Positions 43,673 through 52,742 of a stretch of DNA of 64,000 bases are shown here, in pieces. The notes below the pieces were generated by a model. It was not told where the DNA came from and ran no database searches. It saw only the letters and a program-made list of their open reading frames with translations. Numbering within the stretch: position 1 is the stretch's first letter; each line of letters starts with the position of its first letter. Source of the DNA: Saccharopolyspora soli (GTDB lineage: Bacteria > Actinomycetota > Actinomycetes > Mycobacteriales > Pseudonocardiaceae); contig NZ_JALBWV010000047.1 in assembly GCF_022678645.1 (NCBI RefSeq), positions 1 to 64,000 on the forward strand. The letters are read 5' to 3'. Both the position numbers and the translations under genes were made by a program.

Positions 43673-43870
43673 ATGTCGCAGGAAGGTTTCAAGCCCACCC
43701 AGGAGCAACTGGCGACCGTCTTCGAATACGCGGAACTGCAGATGTCACCGGAACGGCTCGCGGAGAAGTACGAGGACTACAGCACGATACTGGCGCTCAT
43801 CCGCCAGGCGAGCGTTCGGGAACTCGGCGAAACCGTCCCGGCCACGGCGTTCAAGGCGGCGTGGGAGTGA
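43673..43870 (+). CDS. Small AtzG/GatC-like amidase partner
   Basis: This 65-residue acidic helical protein (start MSQEGFKPTQEQL) has a distribution of helices (about 8-20, 24-35, 37-50) like AtzG and GatC, the small subunits that wrap around AtzE- and GatA-type amidases. ATG 43673 has AAGGGAG seven bases upstream. It lies 27 bp before an AtzE-like amidase gene, the same order as atzG-atzE in the cyanuric acid/biuret pathway. The similarity is judged by size, helix pattern and context, so the family call is moderate. Confidence 0.6.
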   Translation: MSQEGFKPTQEQLATVFEYAELQMSPERLAEKYEDYSTILALIRQASVRELGETVPATAFKAAWE

Positions 43871-43897
43871 CGTTCGGGCGGATGACGACGAAAGGCG

Positions 43898-45313
43898 ATG
43901 ACCGTGGAACTCTATGAACTGCCGTTGGCCGAGGTGTCCGAGAAGATCCGCACCAGGGAGATCTCGCCGGTCGAGGTCGTCAACTCCGCGCTCGTCCGGC
44001 TCAAGGAGGTCGAACCGGCGATCACGGCGTTCGTCACGGTGACCGAGGAGATCGCGCGCGCCCAGGCCGCCAAGGCCGAGTCGGAGATCGGCGCGGGCGA
44101 CTACCGGGGTCCGCTGCACGGCATCCCGCTGGGGGTGAAGGACCTCTACGACACCGCGGGCGTGCCGACCACGTCGAGCTCCAAGCAGCGCGCCGACAAC
44201 GTGCCCAGCACCGACAGCGCATCCGTGGCACGCCTGCACGAGGCGGGCATGGTGCTCATCGGGAAGACGGAGACCCACGAATTCGCCTACGGCGCAACCA
44301 CTCCCACCACCGGCAACCCGTGGGACCCCGACCGGGTGCCGGGTGGTTCCAGCGGTGGCTCCGGTGCCGCGGTGGGTGCGGGTGTCGTGCACGTGGCGTT
44401 GGGCAGCGACACGGGCGGCTCGATCCGGATCCCGGCGGGCGTCTGCGGAACGGTGGGGCTCAAGCCCACCTACGGCCGGGCCTCGCGAGCTGGCGTCGCG
44501 TCGCTGTCGTGGTCGCTGGACCACGTCGGTCCGCTGACCCGCAACGTCACCGACGCCGGGATCGCGATGGCCGCGATGTCCGGTTACGACCGCCGCGATC
44601 CGGCCACGGTGGACCTTCCGGCGCCGGACTTCCTGACCGGTATCGACGCCGGGGTGGCGGGCAAGAAGATCGGTATCCCCACCAATTACTTCACCTACCA
44701 CGTCGAGCCGGAAACCCTCGACGTGGCCAAGCGGACCGCTCTGCTGCTGGAGGGCTTGGGTGCGCAGCTGGTCGAGGTGGAGATCCCGCTCGCCGAATAC
44801 CTGCTGCCCACCGAGTGGGGGCTGCTGTCGGCCGAAGCCAGCGCTTACCACATGGGTGCCATGCGCGAGTCGCCCGAGCTGTTCACCGACGAGGTCCGCA
44901 CGCTGATCGAGGCGGGCGAGGCCCAGCTCGCCACCGACTACATCAACGCACTGCGGCTGCGCACCCGCATCCAGGAAGCCTGGCGCGACATGTACGACGG
45001 CATCGACGTGCTGCTCGCCCCGACGGTGCCGGGTGTCGCGGCGCTGCGCGAAGATCCCCACTTCCGGTGGGACGACGGTGTCGTCGAGGGCGCCACCAGC
45101 GCCTACAGCCGGATGTGCGCACCCGCCAACGTCACCGGGCTACCGGCCCTGCAGGTTCCAGCTGCTTTCTCCGCCGCGGGCCTGCCGATCGGGGTGCAGA
45201 TCATCGGCAAGCCCTTCTGCGAGGCCGAAATCCTGCAGGTCGGCTACGCGTTGGAGCAGGCGACCGAGGTGGTGGGGCGGATCGCGCCCGTGCCGATCGC
45301 TGGTGCGCGGTGA
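43898..45313 (+). CDS. Amidase signature enzyme (AtzE/GatA-like)
   Basis: This 471-residue amidase has the Ser-cisSer-Lys triad: lysine in [14 protein letters not shown] (near 79), cis-serine in the glycine-rich [16 protein letters not shown] (near 152), and the nucleophile in [13 protein letters not shown] (near 173). The acyl amide is hydrolysed to acid plus ammonia. With the preceding AtzG-like protein, an AtzE-like role on a small amide such as carboxybiuret is conceivable but unproven. The housekeeping GatA role is unlikely without gatB. The stop overlaps the GTG of ureE (45310-45313), linking it to urease. Confidence 0.88.
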   Translation: MTVELYELPLAEVSEKIRTREISPVEVVNSALVRLKEVEPAITAFVTVTEEIARAQAAKAESEIGAGDYRGPLHGIPLGVKDLYDTAGVPTTSSSKQRADNVPSTDSASVARLHEAGMVLIGKTETHEFAYGATTPTTGNPWDPDRVPGGSSGGSGAAVGAGVVHVALGSDTGGSIRIPAGVCGTVGLKPTYGRASRAGVASLSWSLDHVGPLTRNVTDAGIAMAAMSGYDRRDPATVDLPAPDFLTGIDAGVAGKKIGIPTNYFTYHVEPETLDVAKRTALLLEGLGAQLVEVEIPLAEYLLPTEWGLLSAEASAYHMGAMRESPELFTDEVRTLIEAGEAQLATDYINALRLRTRIQEAWRDMYDGIDVLLAPTVPGVAALREDPHFRWDDGVVEGATSAYSRMCAPANVTGLPALQVPAAFSAAGLPIGVQIIGKPFCEAEILQVGYALEQATEVVGRIAPVPIAGAR

Positions 45314-45777
45314 CCAGCTCGCCGCGCGTGGTCGAGGTCGTCGCCGGACACGAGTCCAGCGCCGACCTGGCCGCGGCGCTCGACGCGTTGCGCCACGGCC
45401 AGGCGGTGGAGTACGTCCACCTGTCCTCGGCCGACCTCGACCGCAGTCGGCTTCGGGTGACCTCGGACGCGGGTCGGGACTACGCGATCGCGTTGCCGCG
45501 CGGCGAAAAGCTGCGCGACGGAACGGTGCTGGTGCTCGACGGCGACCGGGCGGTGATCGTGCGCGCGGGCGCGCGTCGGGTGCTCCGGTTCGGTGCGACA
45601 TCGGTGCCAGCCGCGCTTCGGCTCGGTTTCGTGGCGGGGCACCTGCATTGGCGAAGCACGTTCGACGGGGAAGCGCTTGAGGTGTTGCTGGAAGGCCCAG
45701 AGCAGGATTACCTCAACCGGGTCGCGGACCTGATCGCCACCGGCGACGTGCGGTGCGTGGCGGTACCGCCGTCATGA
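45310..45777 (+). CDS. ureE: Urease accessory protein UreE-like
   Basis: This 155-residue metallochaperone delivers nickel to the urease assembly complex. The N-terminal peptide-binding-like domain (1-75) is followed by the metal-binding domain, with LRLGFVAGHLHWRST near 101-115 standing in for the usual LGNRHW motif. The C-terminus lacks a His-rich tail. The GTG start overlaps the amidase stop, and the TGA overlaps the ureF ATG. Its placement ahead of the structural genes is unusual. The overall similarity to UreE is moderate. Confidence 0.75.
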   Translation: MTSSPRVVEVVAGHESSADLAAALDALRHGQAVEYVHLSSADLDRSRLRVTSDAGRDYAIALPRGEKLRDGTVLVLDGDRAVIVRAGARRVLRFGATSVPAALRLGFVAGHLHWRSTFDGEALEVLLEGPEQDYLNRVADLIATGDVRCVAVPPS

Positions 45778-46433
45778 ACGTTGCGGAGTTCGTCGCCGCG
45801 TTGCGCTTCGGAGACAGCGGTTTCCCCAACGGAGGTTTCGCGTTCTCCTCCGGGCTGGAGGGCGCGCACCGGGATGGTTGGGTGACCGATGAGCCCGACG
45901 TGCTCGCCTTCCTCGGCGAACAACTGCGCTGCCGCTGGCACACCAGCGATCGGGTGCTGCTGCGGCGGGCTTGGGCGGGTCCGGAGGAGGCGCGGCGAGC
46001 GGACCAGCTGGCCGAGGCGCTCGCGGTGATGTCGGTGCTGCGCGAGGCATCCCGCCGGGCGGGTCTGGCAGTGCTCGGCACGTTCGCCGCGCTGGGCAGC
46101 ACCGCGGCGCAGACCTACCGCAGCGCGGTGCTCGCCGGTGCCGCACCCGGGCACCTGCCGGTCGTGCTGGCCTGCTGCTACCGGGACGGCGGCCTCAGCC
46201 CGGCGGCTGCCGAAGCGATCAGCGGCTGGCAGGTCGTCTCGGGTGTCGCCAGCGCGGCGCTGCGGCTCGGACTGGTCGGACACCTCGGTGCCCAGCGGGT
46301 CGTCGGTGCGGCGCAGCCCACCCTCGAATCGCTCCTGTCCCAGCGACCGCCGGACGAGCCGACCTCGTTCACCGCCTACGCCGACATCGCCGCCCAACGC
46401 CGCACCTCCCAACCCCGCCTTTTCGCGAGTTAG
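45774..46433 (+). CDS. ureF: Urease accessory protein UreF
   Basis: This 219-residue helical protein acts in the UreD-UreF-UreG complex that loads nickel into apo-urease. FGDSGFPNGGFAFSSGLEGA near 13-32 matches the conserved UreF N-terminal motif (D-S-x-F-P-x-G-x-F-x-x-S-x-G-L-E). The start ATG 45774 overlaps the ureE stop. The next gene begins 29 bases downstream. Confidence 0.88.
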   Translation: MNVAEFVAALRFGDSGFPNGGFAFSSGLEGAHRDGWVTDEPDVLAFLGEQLRCRWHTSDRVLLRRAWAGPEEARRADQLAEALAVMSVLREASRRAGLAVLGTFAALGSTAAQTYRSAVLAGAAPGHLPVVLACCYRDGGLSPAAAEAISGWQVVSGVASAALRLGLVGHLGAQRVVGAAQPTLESLLSQRPPDEPTSFTAYADIAAQRRTSQPRLFAS

Positions 46434-46462
46434 AACGCCTACCGTCGGACGAAGGGTTGATC

Positions 46463-47143
46463 GTGAATCTCACACCCACGGAAATGGAGCGCCTGACCAT
46501 CTTCACGGCGGCGGAGTTGGCACGGCGGAACCTCCGCGAAGGCGTCCCGCTGAGCCATCCCGAGGCGGTGGCCTACCTGACCGACGAGATCATGCTGGCA
46601 GCCCGCAAGGACATGCCGTTCGACGAGCTCGTCGACCATGCCCATCACCTGCTCACCGCCGAGCAGGTGATGGGCGGGGTTCCGGAGATGCTGCGCATGC
46701 TGCTGGTCGACGCGCCGTTCGCCGAAGGCACCAAGCTGGTGAGCGTCGTCGACCCGATCGCGCCGATGGCGGGCGACATCCGCCCCGGTGAGATCGCCGT
46801 TGGCGATGAACCGGTCCAGCTGTTCCCGAGCGTTGAGCGGTTGACCCTCAAGGTGGTCAACCAGGGCGATCGCGACGTCCAAGTGCGCAGCCAAACCCAC
46901 TTCTTCGAAGCCAACCCAGCGCTGGAATTCGACCGGCGCGCCGCCTGGGGGCACAAGTTGGCCGTCGCCGCCGGGGCAGGGGTGCGCTTCGAGCCCGGCA
47001 TCCCGGTGACCGTCGAACTGGTCCCGATGGCAGGAGATCGAATCGCCCGCGGCTTCGCCGGGCTGGTGAACGGTCCGCTCGACGACCGCGGCGTTCAGGA
47101 GGCCGCGGTCACCGCGCTGACCGAACAGGAGGTGTCGAAATGA
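46463..47143 (+). CDS. ureAB: Urease gamma-beta fusion subunit
   Basis: This 226-residue protein joins the gamma subunit (about 1-100: LTPTEMERLTIFTAAELARR, then HPEAVAYLTDEIMLAARKD) to the beta subunit (about 105-226: GDIRPGEIAVGDEPVQLFPS, then THFFEANPALEFDR and RFEPGIPVTVELV). Fused gamma-beta chains are known in Streptomyces and in Helicobacter UreA. In the beta part the usual GSHYHFFE is RSQTHFFE. The GTG start 46463 has GAAGGG upstream. The stop overlaps the ureC start (ATGA). Confidence 0.92.
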   Translation: MNLTPTEMERLTIFTAAELARRNLREGVPLSHPEAVAYLTDEIMLAARKDMPFDELVDHAHHLLTAEQVMGGVPEMLRMLLVDAPFAEGTKLVSVVDPIAPMAGDIRPGEIAVGDEPVQLFPSVERLTLKVVNQGDRDVQVRSQTHFFEANPALEFDRRAAWGHKLAVAAGAGVRFEPGIPVTVELVPMAGDRIARGFAGLVNGPLDDRGVQEAAVTALTEQEVSK

Positions 47144-48846
47144 CCTCCATCGATCGCGCGGCATACGCCAGGGTCTTCGGGCCGACGGTCGGTGACCGGA
47201 TCCGACTGGCCGACTCCGACCTGTTCGTCGAAGTCGAGGAGGACCGCACCGTCCCCGGCTACGAACTGCTCGCCGGGGCAGGGAAGACCGTTCGGGACGG
47301 CGAGGGTTACCGCCCCACCGCGAAGTCCTCGGACGGCGCCCTGGACTACGTGCTGGCCAACGCCACGATCATCGACGCCGTCACCGGCATCATCAAGGCC
47401 GACATCGGAATTCGCGACGGCCGAATCGTCGGGATCGGCAAGGCGGGCAACCCGGACATCATGCCCGATGTCGCGCCGGGAATGGTCGTGGGGCACATGA
47501 CCACACCCATCCCGGCCGAGGGCCTGATCGTCACCGCTGGTGCGATCGAAACGCACGCGCACCTGATCTCCCCGCAGCAGACCGAACACGCGCTGTCGAC
47601 CGGCACCACGACGTTGATCGGTGGTTCGCTGGGACCCGCGTTCGAAGTCGGTACCGGTAGCGCCCGCAACCTCGGGATGTTCCTGCGCGGTGGAGAGCAC
47701 GCCGCCATGAACTACGTCGCCTTCGGCCGCGGAGCGTCCGATGTGGACGCCGTGCTGGAGTCGGTCGCGGCGGGCGCCGGGGCGGTGAAGATCCACGAGG
47801 ACTTCGGTTCGTCCCCGGCGGTCATCGACGCGACCCTGCGCGCTGCCGATTCCGCTGACTTCGCCGTCCACCTGCACACCGATTCGATCAACGAATTCGG
47901 CTTCGCCGAACGGACCCTCGAAACGATCGGGGACCGGACCATCCACATGTACCACGTGGAAGGCGCCGGTGGCGGGCACGCGCCGGACCTGATCCGCTGC
48001 GTCGGCCGCGCCAACGTCATCCCGGCCTCCACGAATCCGACCAACCCGTTCACCCCGCACGCCCTCGACGAGGGCGTGCCGATGACGATGACGGCGCACA
48101 ACATGAACTGGGAAGCGCCGGAGGACGTCGCGTTCGCCGAGGCGCGCATCCGCCCGCAGACCATGCTCGCCGAGGACCACCTGCACGACATGGGGGCGAT
48201 CTCGATCTTCGGCAGCGACACCCAGGGCATGGGCCGCGTCGCCGAGAACATCGCCAACTGCTGGCAACTCGCCGCGGTCATGAAGCAGCGAGTGGGTCGG
48301 CTGCCGGAGGAGAAGACCGCGACGTCCGACAACGAACGCGTCAAGCGCTACATCGCGAAGCTGACCATCAACCCAGCGATCTCGATCGGCGCCGCCCGGC
48401 ACATCGGCTCGATCGAGGTCGGCAAGACCGCCGACCTGGTGGTCTGGGCACCCGCGTTCTTCGGTGTCAAACCGAAGTTCGTGCTCAAGAACGGTTTCCC
48501 CGCGTGGGCGGCGCTGGGCGATGCGGCGGGCAGCATCGCCACCTCCGAACCGGTGGTGCAACGCGCCAACTGGGGTGCGCGGGGCACCGCCCCGGCCGAG
48601 CTGGGGTTCGTGTTCATGTCCGAGCTGGCGGTGCGCGCGGGGATCGCCGAGCGGCTCGGGCTGCGCAAGCAGGTGCGGCAGATCGACTCGGTGCGCGGGC
48701 TGCGCAAGGCCGACATGGTCCGCAACACGGCGTTGCCGCACGTCGAGGTCGACCCGCGGACCTTCGAGGTGCGCGCGGATGGTGAACTGCTCACCGGCGA
48801 GCCCGCCACCCGGGTTCCCTTCTCCCGGCGGTACCTGTTGCGATGA
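47140..48846 (+). CDS. ureC: Urease alpha subunit, divergent active-site flap
   Basis: This 568-residue catalytic subunit keeps the nickel ligands H139/H141 (ETHAHLI), carbamylated K217 and H219 (AVKIHEDFG), H246, H272 ([12 protein letters not shown]) and D360 (GSDTQGMG). It also keeps R336 and the flap histidine H320. The mobile flap normally reads MVCHHLD; here it is TMTAHNMNW, so the conserved flap cysteine (319) is alanine and the next histidine is asparagine. The region after GGSLGPA (165-210) also diverges from typical UreC. It should hydrolyse urea, but altered kinetics or substrate are possible. It is coupled to ureAB and ureG by four-base overlaps. Confidence 0.93.
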   Translation: MTSIDRAAYARVFGPTVGDRIRLADSDLFVEVEEDRTVPGYELLAGAGKTVRDGEGYRPTAKSSDGALDYVLANATIIDAVTGIIKADIGIRDGRIVGIGKAGNPDIMPDVAPGMVVGHMTTPIPAEGLIVTAGAIETHAHLISPQQTEHALSTGTTTLIGGSLGPAFEVGTGSARNLGMFLRGGEHAAMNYVAFGRGASDVDAVLESVAAGAGAVKIHEDFGSSPAVIDATLRAADSADFAVHLHTDSINEFGFAERTLETIGDRTIHMYHVEGAGGGHAPDLIRCVGRANVIPASTNPTNPFTPHALDEGVPMTMTAHNMNWEAPEDVAFAEARIRPQTMLAEDHLHDMGAISIFGSDTQGMGRVAENIANCWQLAAVMKQRVGRLPEEKTATSDNERVKRYIAKLTINPAISIGAARHIGSIEVGKTADLVVWAPAFFGVKPKFVLKNGFPAWAALGDAAGSIATSEPVVQRANWGARGTAPAELGFVFMSELAVRAGIAERLGLRKQVRQIDSVRGLRKADMVRNTALPHVEVDPRTFEVRADGELLTGEPATRVPFSRRYLLR

Positions 48847-49457
48847 CCACGGTGAGGACAGCTCGGATCGGGGTCGGTGGTCCGGTGGGTTCCGGCAAGA
48901 CCGCGCTGGTCGAGCAGCTGATCAGCGGACTCGGCGGGCGCGGCCGGTCGGTGTCGGTGATCACCAACGATCTGGTCACCGCTGAGGACGCCGAGCGGAT
49001 CCGCCGCTCCGGGCTGATCGATCCGCGACGGGTCCGCGCGGTCGAGGCCGGTGGCTGCCCGCACACCGTCATCAGGGAGGACCCGTCGCTGAACCTGGCC
49101 GCCATGGATGCGTTGGAGGCCGAATTCCCGGACACCGAGGTCATCCTGCTGGAAAGCGGCGGCGACAACCTGGCCTCGACGTTCTCGCGGGACCTCGTGG
49201 ACTACTGGATCTTCGTCATCGACGCGGCCAGCGGCGACGACATCCCGCGCAAGCGCGGGCCGGGCGTGGTGCGCTGCGACCTGCTGGTGGTGAACAAGAT
49301 CGACCTGGCGCCGCTGGCGGGCGCGGACCTGGATCGGCTGCTGCGGGAGGCGCGGCAGGTCCGGTCGGGACGGCCGGTGGTGTGCACCAACGCACGAACA
49401 GGACTGGGCACCGACGAGTTGATCGACGTTCTGGACCGCGAGGTGCTGTTCGTGTGA
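48843..49457 (+). CDS. ureG: Urease accessory GTPase UreG
   Basis: This 204-residue SIMIBI-class GTPase drives nickel insertion. It has P-loop [10 protein letters not shown] near 10-19, the metal-binding CPH in [13 protein letters not shown] near 76-88, ESGGDNLA near 104-111, and NKID for guanine recognition. All motifs are canonical, in contrast with the divergent UreC. The start overlaps the ureC stop, and its terminal GTGTGA overlaps the ureD start. Confidence 0.95.
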   Translation: MTTVRTARIGVGGPVGSGKTALVEQLISGLGGRGRSVSVITNDLVTAEDAERIRRSGLIDPRRVRAVEAGGCPHTVIREDPSLNLAAMDALEAEFPDTEVILLESGGDNLASTFSRDLVDYWIFVIDAASGDDIPRKRGPGVVRCDLLVVNKIDLAPLAGADLDRLLREARQVRSGRPVVCTNARTGLGTDELIDVLDREVLFV

Positions 49458-50371
49458 CAGCTGCCGACGAACCCAGGCGGTGTCTGGACCTCGTATTCTC
49501 GCGCTATGGCGGTCGAACCGTGTTCGCCCGCAAGCGCTTTCGATGGCCGCAGTCAGTTGGGCGGATGTTCCGCCCGACCGGCGACGAGTTCGCCGGACAG
49601 GTGATCGTGCAGAACGCGGGTGCCGCGCTGCAGCCCGGCGACATCATCCGGCAGCGCCTCACCGCGGCCGACGGGGCAGTGGTGGACGTGGTGGGTCAGG
49701 GTGCGATGCCGGTGACCGGGCGGCCCGGTCGGCCACCGGCGCGCGAGGAGACCGAGCTGAACGCGGTCACCGGCAGCACGCTCGTGCACCGCCCCGAGCC
49801 GAGACTGCTCCTGCCGAACGCGAACTTCCGCCAGCACATCAACGTGTCCGTCGCGGTGGGTTCGATCGCGATCTTGGTCGACGCGGTGGTGATTCACCCC
49901 GACGGCGACGACGGGACGTTCGGCAGCTGCACCTCGACTGTCGTCATCTCCGTCCCAGGCGAAACGGCACCACGCGCCGTCGACGCCCAATCCCTCGCCG
50001 CGCTGCCCCGCACGGCAGGACTACGCGCATTCGGCACGCTCTTCGTCGTGACCCCCGATCCGACGGACGGGCGAGTGGGGGAGGAGCTGACGCGCCTTGA
50101 ACACGACGCCCCTGCCTATCTCGCCGCCACGTCGCTGCCGGGCGCAGCCGGATGGGCGGTCCGAATCGCAGCTCCGGACGGCCAACTGCTGCGAACCGGC
50201 TTGGCCCAGGCCCTCAACACCAGCCGGAGGAGTTTGGGCGCCCAACAGGATTTCCGCGGCTCAGCGTGCTGTCGAGGTCGCCGTGACCACGAGGGCCAGG
50301 AAGGCGAGGGCCGCGGTGATCCAGGGCAGCGGACTGGCGTCGCCGACGAGTTCCAGGGCCCTGCCGCCTAG
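49454..50371 (+). CDS. ureD: Urease accessory protein UreD/UreH
   Basis: This protein of up to 305 residues resembles the UreD/UreH scaffold that bridges urease to UreF-UreG. It shows [20 protein letters not shown] near 50-70, [19 protein letters not shown] near 100-120, and an ALNTSRRSL-like tail near 257. The GTG start overlaps the ureG stop. The last ~38 residues are Arg/Gly-rich and unlike UreD. They lie antisense to a relic of a membrane transporter (50261-50375), so the original stop was probably lost by a rearrangement at this junction. Confidence 0.78.
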   Translation: MTAADEPRRCLDLVFSRYGGRTVFARKRFRWPQSVGRMFRPTGDEFAGQVIVQNAGAALQPGDIIRQRLTAADGAVVDVVGQGAMPVTGRPGRPPAREETELNAVTGSTLVHRPEPRLLLPNANFRQHINVSVAVGSIAILVDAVVIHPDGDDGTFGSCTSTVVISVPGETAPRAVDAQSLAALPRTAGLRAFGTLFVVTPDPTDGRVGEELTRLEHDAPAYLAATSLPGAAGWAVRIAAPDGQLLRTGLAQALNTSRRSLGAQQDFRGSACCRGRRDHEGQEGEGRGDPGQRTGVADEFQGPAA

Positions 50372-50375
50372 CAGG
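50261..50375 (-). pseudogene. Relic of an MFS transporter C-terminus
   Basis: Read leftwards, the bases encode [20 protein letters not shown], then [17 protein letters not shown] and a TGA at 50261-50263. This is a typical last-helix tail of an MFS permease with strong actinobacterial codon bias. Upstream the frame becomes Arg-rich and non-membrane, so the rest of the gene is gone. It overlaps the extra 3' part of the ureD reading frame on the other strand. Confidence 0.5.
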
Positions 50376-50526
50376 CCAGGCCGCGGCTCCGCCGCGAGTA
50401 GCCCACCGCGGAATCGCGCGGGCCGGATGCTTCGGTTCGTCCCAGCTGGTGGGCGGTGGAATAGGCTTTGGTGGGCGCCGGTTGGCGCTGGGTGTCCCGG
50501 TGTTGGCGGATCTGTTTGGAGTCTGG

Positions 50527-51348
50527 ATGACGACGTCTCCCGAAGTCGGCTATCGCAATCGTTACGGACAGGAAGTCGCCGCCGACTCGTTCGCGCCGTG
50601 GAACGAGGTGCTCGCCCGCCAACTCGCCCACCGGTCGGTGCGGTCCTACCTGCCCGATCCGGTTCCGGATGCGACTATCACGGCTTTGGTGGCCGCCGCG
50701 CAGTCGGCGCCAACTTCCAGCAATCTGCAACTGTGGAGCGTCGTGGTGGTGCGCGACGCGCAGCGGCGGGCGCGGTTGGCGGACGTTGCTGGCGGTCAGC
50801 AACACATCGTGGACGCCCCGGTCCTGCTGGTCTGGCTGGCGGATCTGGCCAGGGCGCGGCGGGTCACCGAGGAATTGGCGTCGGCCACCGACGGTGCGGA
50901 CTACCTGGAGAGCGCGCTGGTCGCGGTGGTGGATGCGGCGCTGGCCGCGCAGAACGCCTCGCTCGCCGCAGAATCCCTGGGGCTGGGCACGGTGTTCATC
51001 GGAGCGTTGCGCAACCGGCCGCTGGAAGTCGCGGCGGAACTGGGGCTGCCGTCGAACGTGTTCCCGCTTTTCGGGCTGGTCGTCGGCCATCCCGATCCGG
51101 CGCGGGAAACAACCGTGAAGCCGCGGTTGCCGCAGCAGGTGGTGCTGCACCACGAGCGCTACGACCTCGACGTCCAGCCGTCGCACGTCGAACGCTACGA
51201 GGAGCTGATCAGCGACTTCTACGCCGAGGTCGGGCTGGAGTCGAGCTGGGTGAAGCGGGTCGCGGCCCGCTTCGGCAGCGTCGCGGGACTGCGCGGTCGG
51301 GACCGATTGCGGGAGGCGTTCCACGAGCGAGGTTTCGAACTCCGCTGA
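50527..51348 (+). CDS. NfsA-like FMN-dependent nitroreductase
   Basis: This 273-residue flavoprotein of the nitroreductase superfamily is of the NfsA/FRP size. It has RQLAHRSVRSYLPDPVPD near 29-46, AAQSAPTSSNLQLWSVVVV near 56-74, AAQNASLAAESLGLGTVFIG near 139-158, and a C-terminal FYAEVGLESSWVKRVAARFG near 232-251. Such enzymes reduce nitro groups, quinones or flavins with NAD(P)H. GGAG lies before ATG 50527. It stands alone after the urease cluster and converges on an ECF sigma gene. Confidence 0.9.
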   Translation: MTTSPEVGYRNRYGQEVAADSFAPWNEVLARQLAHRSVRSYLPDPVPDATITALVAAAQSAPTSSNLQLWSVVVVRDAQRRARLADVAGGQQHIVDAPVLLVWLADLARARRVTEELASATDGADYLESALVAVVDAALAAQNASLAAESLGLGTVFIGALRNRPLEVAAELGLPSNVFPLFGLVVGHPDPARETTVKPRLPQQVVLHHERYDLDVQPSHVERYEELISDFYAEVGLESSWVKRVAARFGSVAGLRGRDRLREAFHERGFELR

Positions 51349-51381
51349 GCGGCGGACAAGCCAACGGCGGTGTCTGTGCGC

Positions 51382-52224
51382 CTAGGCGGGGGACTCGACG
51401 ACGAGTTGGTTCAACCGCTGGGGGTCGGCGATGATGTCGACGGCCGTGATCTTGCCGTCGGTGATGGTGAAGGTCAGCACGGTGACAAGGCTTCCGCCTG
51501 GCATTACCAGGATTGCGGGGGCCCCGTCGGCGACGCCGACGCGAGCGTGCTTGGCGCGTTGGGAGAACGCCATCGCCTGTCGCGCGGCGGCCTGGGCACC
51601 GCGCAGGAGCGCGGGGGCTCCGCCGGGTGCGGCTGCGGCGTCGGCGCGCACTGTGACGTCGGGATCCAGCAGATCGAGCAGGCCAGCGAAGTTGCCGTTG
51701 CGGGAGGCGTCGAGGAAGGCGTCCACGACTTTGCGCTTCCGGGCCTGATCGGTGTCGGACGCCTGGGCCTCGCGCACCCGGCGGCGTGCGCGGCTGGCCA
51801 GCATCTTGGTCGCCGGGACGGAGCGTCCGAGGATCGGTGCGATCTCCTGGAAGGGCATGGTGAACATGTCGTGCAGGACCAGGGCAATCCGTTCGGCGGG
51901 AGTTAGCGCGTCGAGCACGACCAGCAGGGCGAGCCCGATGGAGTCGGCCAGCATCGCCTCCTGCTCGGGGTCGGGACTGTCCGCTGGCAGCGGGGTGTCG
52001 AGCTGCACCTCGCGCCGTGCCGTGCGCGAGCGCAGCATGTCCAGGCACACGCGGGCCACCACGGTTGTCAGCCAGGCGCGGGTGTTCTCGATGTCTTCGG
52101 CGTCGCGAGCGCGGGCCAGCCGCAGCCATGCCTCTTGGACCGCGTCGTCGGCCTCGCTCGCCGAACCGAGCATGCGGTAGGCCACTGCCCGCAGGTGGTC
52201 TCGGTGCGCTTCGAAGTCGTCCAC
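51382..52224 (-). CDS. ECF sigma factor, SigJ/ECF41-like with SnoaL_2 tail
   Basis: This 280-residue sigma factor has region 2 (YRMLGSASEADDAVQEAWLR, near 15-34) and region 4 (near 110-160: PFQEIAPILGRSVPATKMLASRARRRV), then a SnoaL/NTF2-like domain (about 175-280). ECF41 factors carry a DGGG(R/K) and an NPDKL motif in that tail. Here the corresponding sites read ADAAAAPGG and ADPQRLNQL, so both are degenerate. The GTG start 52224 has AAAGG upstream. It is divergent from an SRPBCC gene and a DoxX-like gene, typical partners for this group, and no anti-sigma factor is present. Confidence 0.88.
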   Translation of the reverse strand: MDDFEAHRDHLRAVAYRMLGSASEADDAVQEAWLRLARARDAEDIENTRAWLTTVVARVCLDMLRSRTARREVQLDTPLPADSPDPEQEAMLADSIGLALLVVLDALTPAERIALVLHDMFTMPFQEIAPILGRSVPATKMLASRARRRVREAQASDTDQARKRKVVDAFLDASRNGNFAGLLDLLDPDVTVRADAAAAPGGAPALLRGAQAAARQAMAFSQRAKHARVGVADGAPAILVMPGGSLVTVLTFTITDGKITAVDIIADPQRLNQLVVESPA

Positions 52225-52297
52225 GGTTACCTTTCTGCCCAAGCCTCCGTCATAACTCTGACGTGTGAAGGCACGCAGAGGTAACAAGGAGGTCCGA

Positions 52298-52729
52298 GTG
52301 GCACCGCTGGTATCCACCATCGAGATCGCGCGCTCGCCGGAGGAGGTCTTCGCCTTCGTCACCGACCCGCTGCGCTTCGCCGAGTGGCAACGCGACGTGG
52401 TAGCTGTCCGGATGCTCGGACAACGCGAGTTCGCCACGACCCGCCGGTTCGGCGGCGCCGAACGCACGATGACACAGCAGATCGTCCGCAACGATCAGCC
52501 TCGCAGCTGGGCGGCGCGGGGCACGGACGGGCCGCTTCGTCCGCACGCCACGGTCACGGTCGAGCCGATGAACGACGGCGCCGGGTCGCGCATCACCTTC
52601 ACCCTCGACTTCGAAGGCCACGGCGTCGGTGTGCCACTCGTGCCGCTGGTGCGCAGGCAGGCGGCCAAGGGCGCTCAGCTCAGCTATCGCAATCTCAAGA
52701 AACTCCTGGAAAGCGGCCGACAGCAGTGA
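52298..52729 (+). CDS. SRPBCC (polyketide cyclase/START-like) family protein
   Basis: This 143-residue helix-grip protein has VSTIEIARSPEEVFAFVTDP near 5-24 and FAEWQRDVVAVRML near 27-40, the usual opening of the SRPBCC lipid/ligand-binding superfamily. The GTG start 52298 has a perfect AAGGAGG five bases upstream. It is divergent from the ECF sigma gene (73-bp gap) and precedes a DoxX-like membrane gene by 14 bases. It may be part of the sigma factor's regulon. The ligand is unknown. Confidence 0.85.
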   Translation: MAPLVSTIEIARSPEEVFAFVTDPLRFAEWQRDVVAVRMLGQREFATTRRFGGAERTMTQQIVRNDQPRSWAARGTDGPLRPHATVTVEPMNDGAGSRITFTLDFEGHGVGVPLVPLVRRQAAKGAQLSYRNLKKLLESGRQQ

Positions 52730-52742
52730 GGAGGAGCACTTC

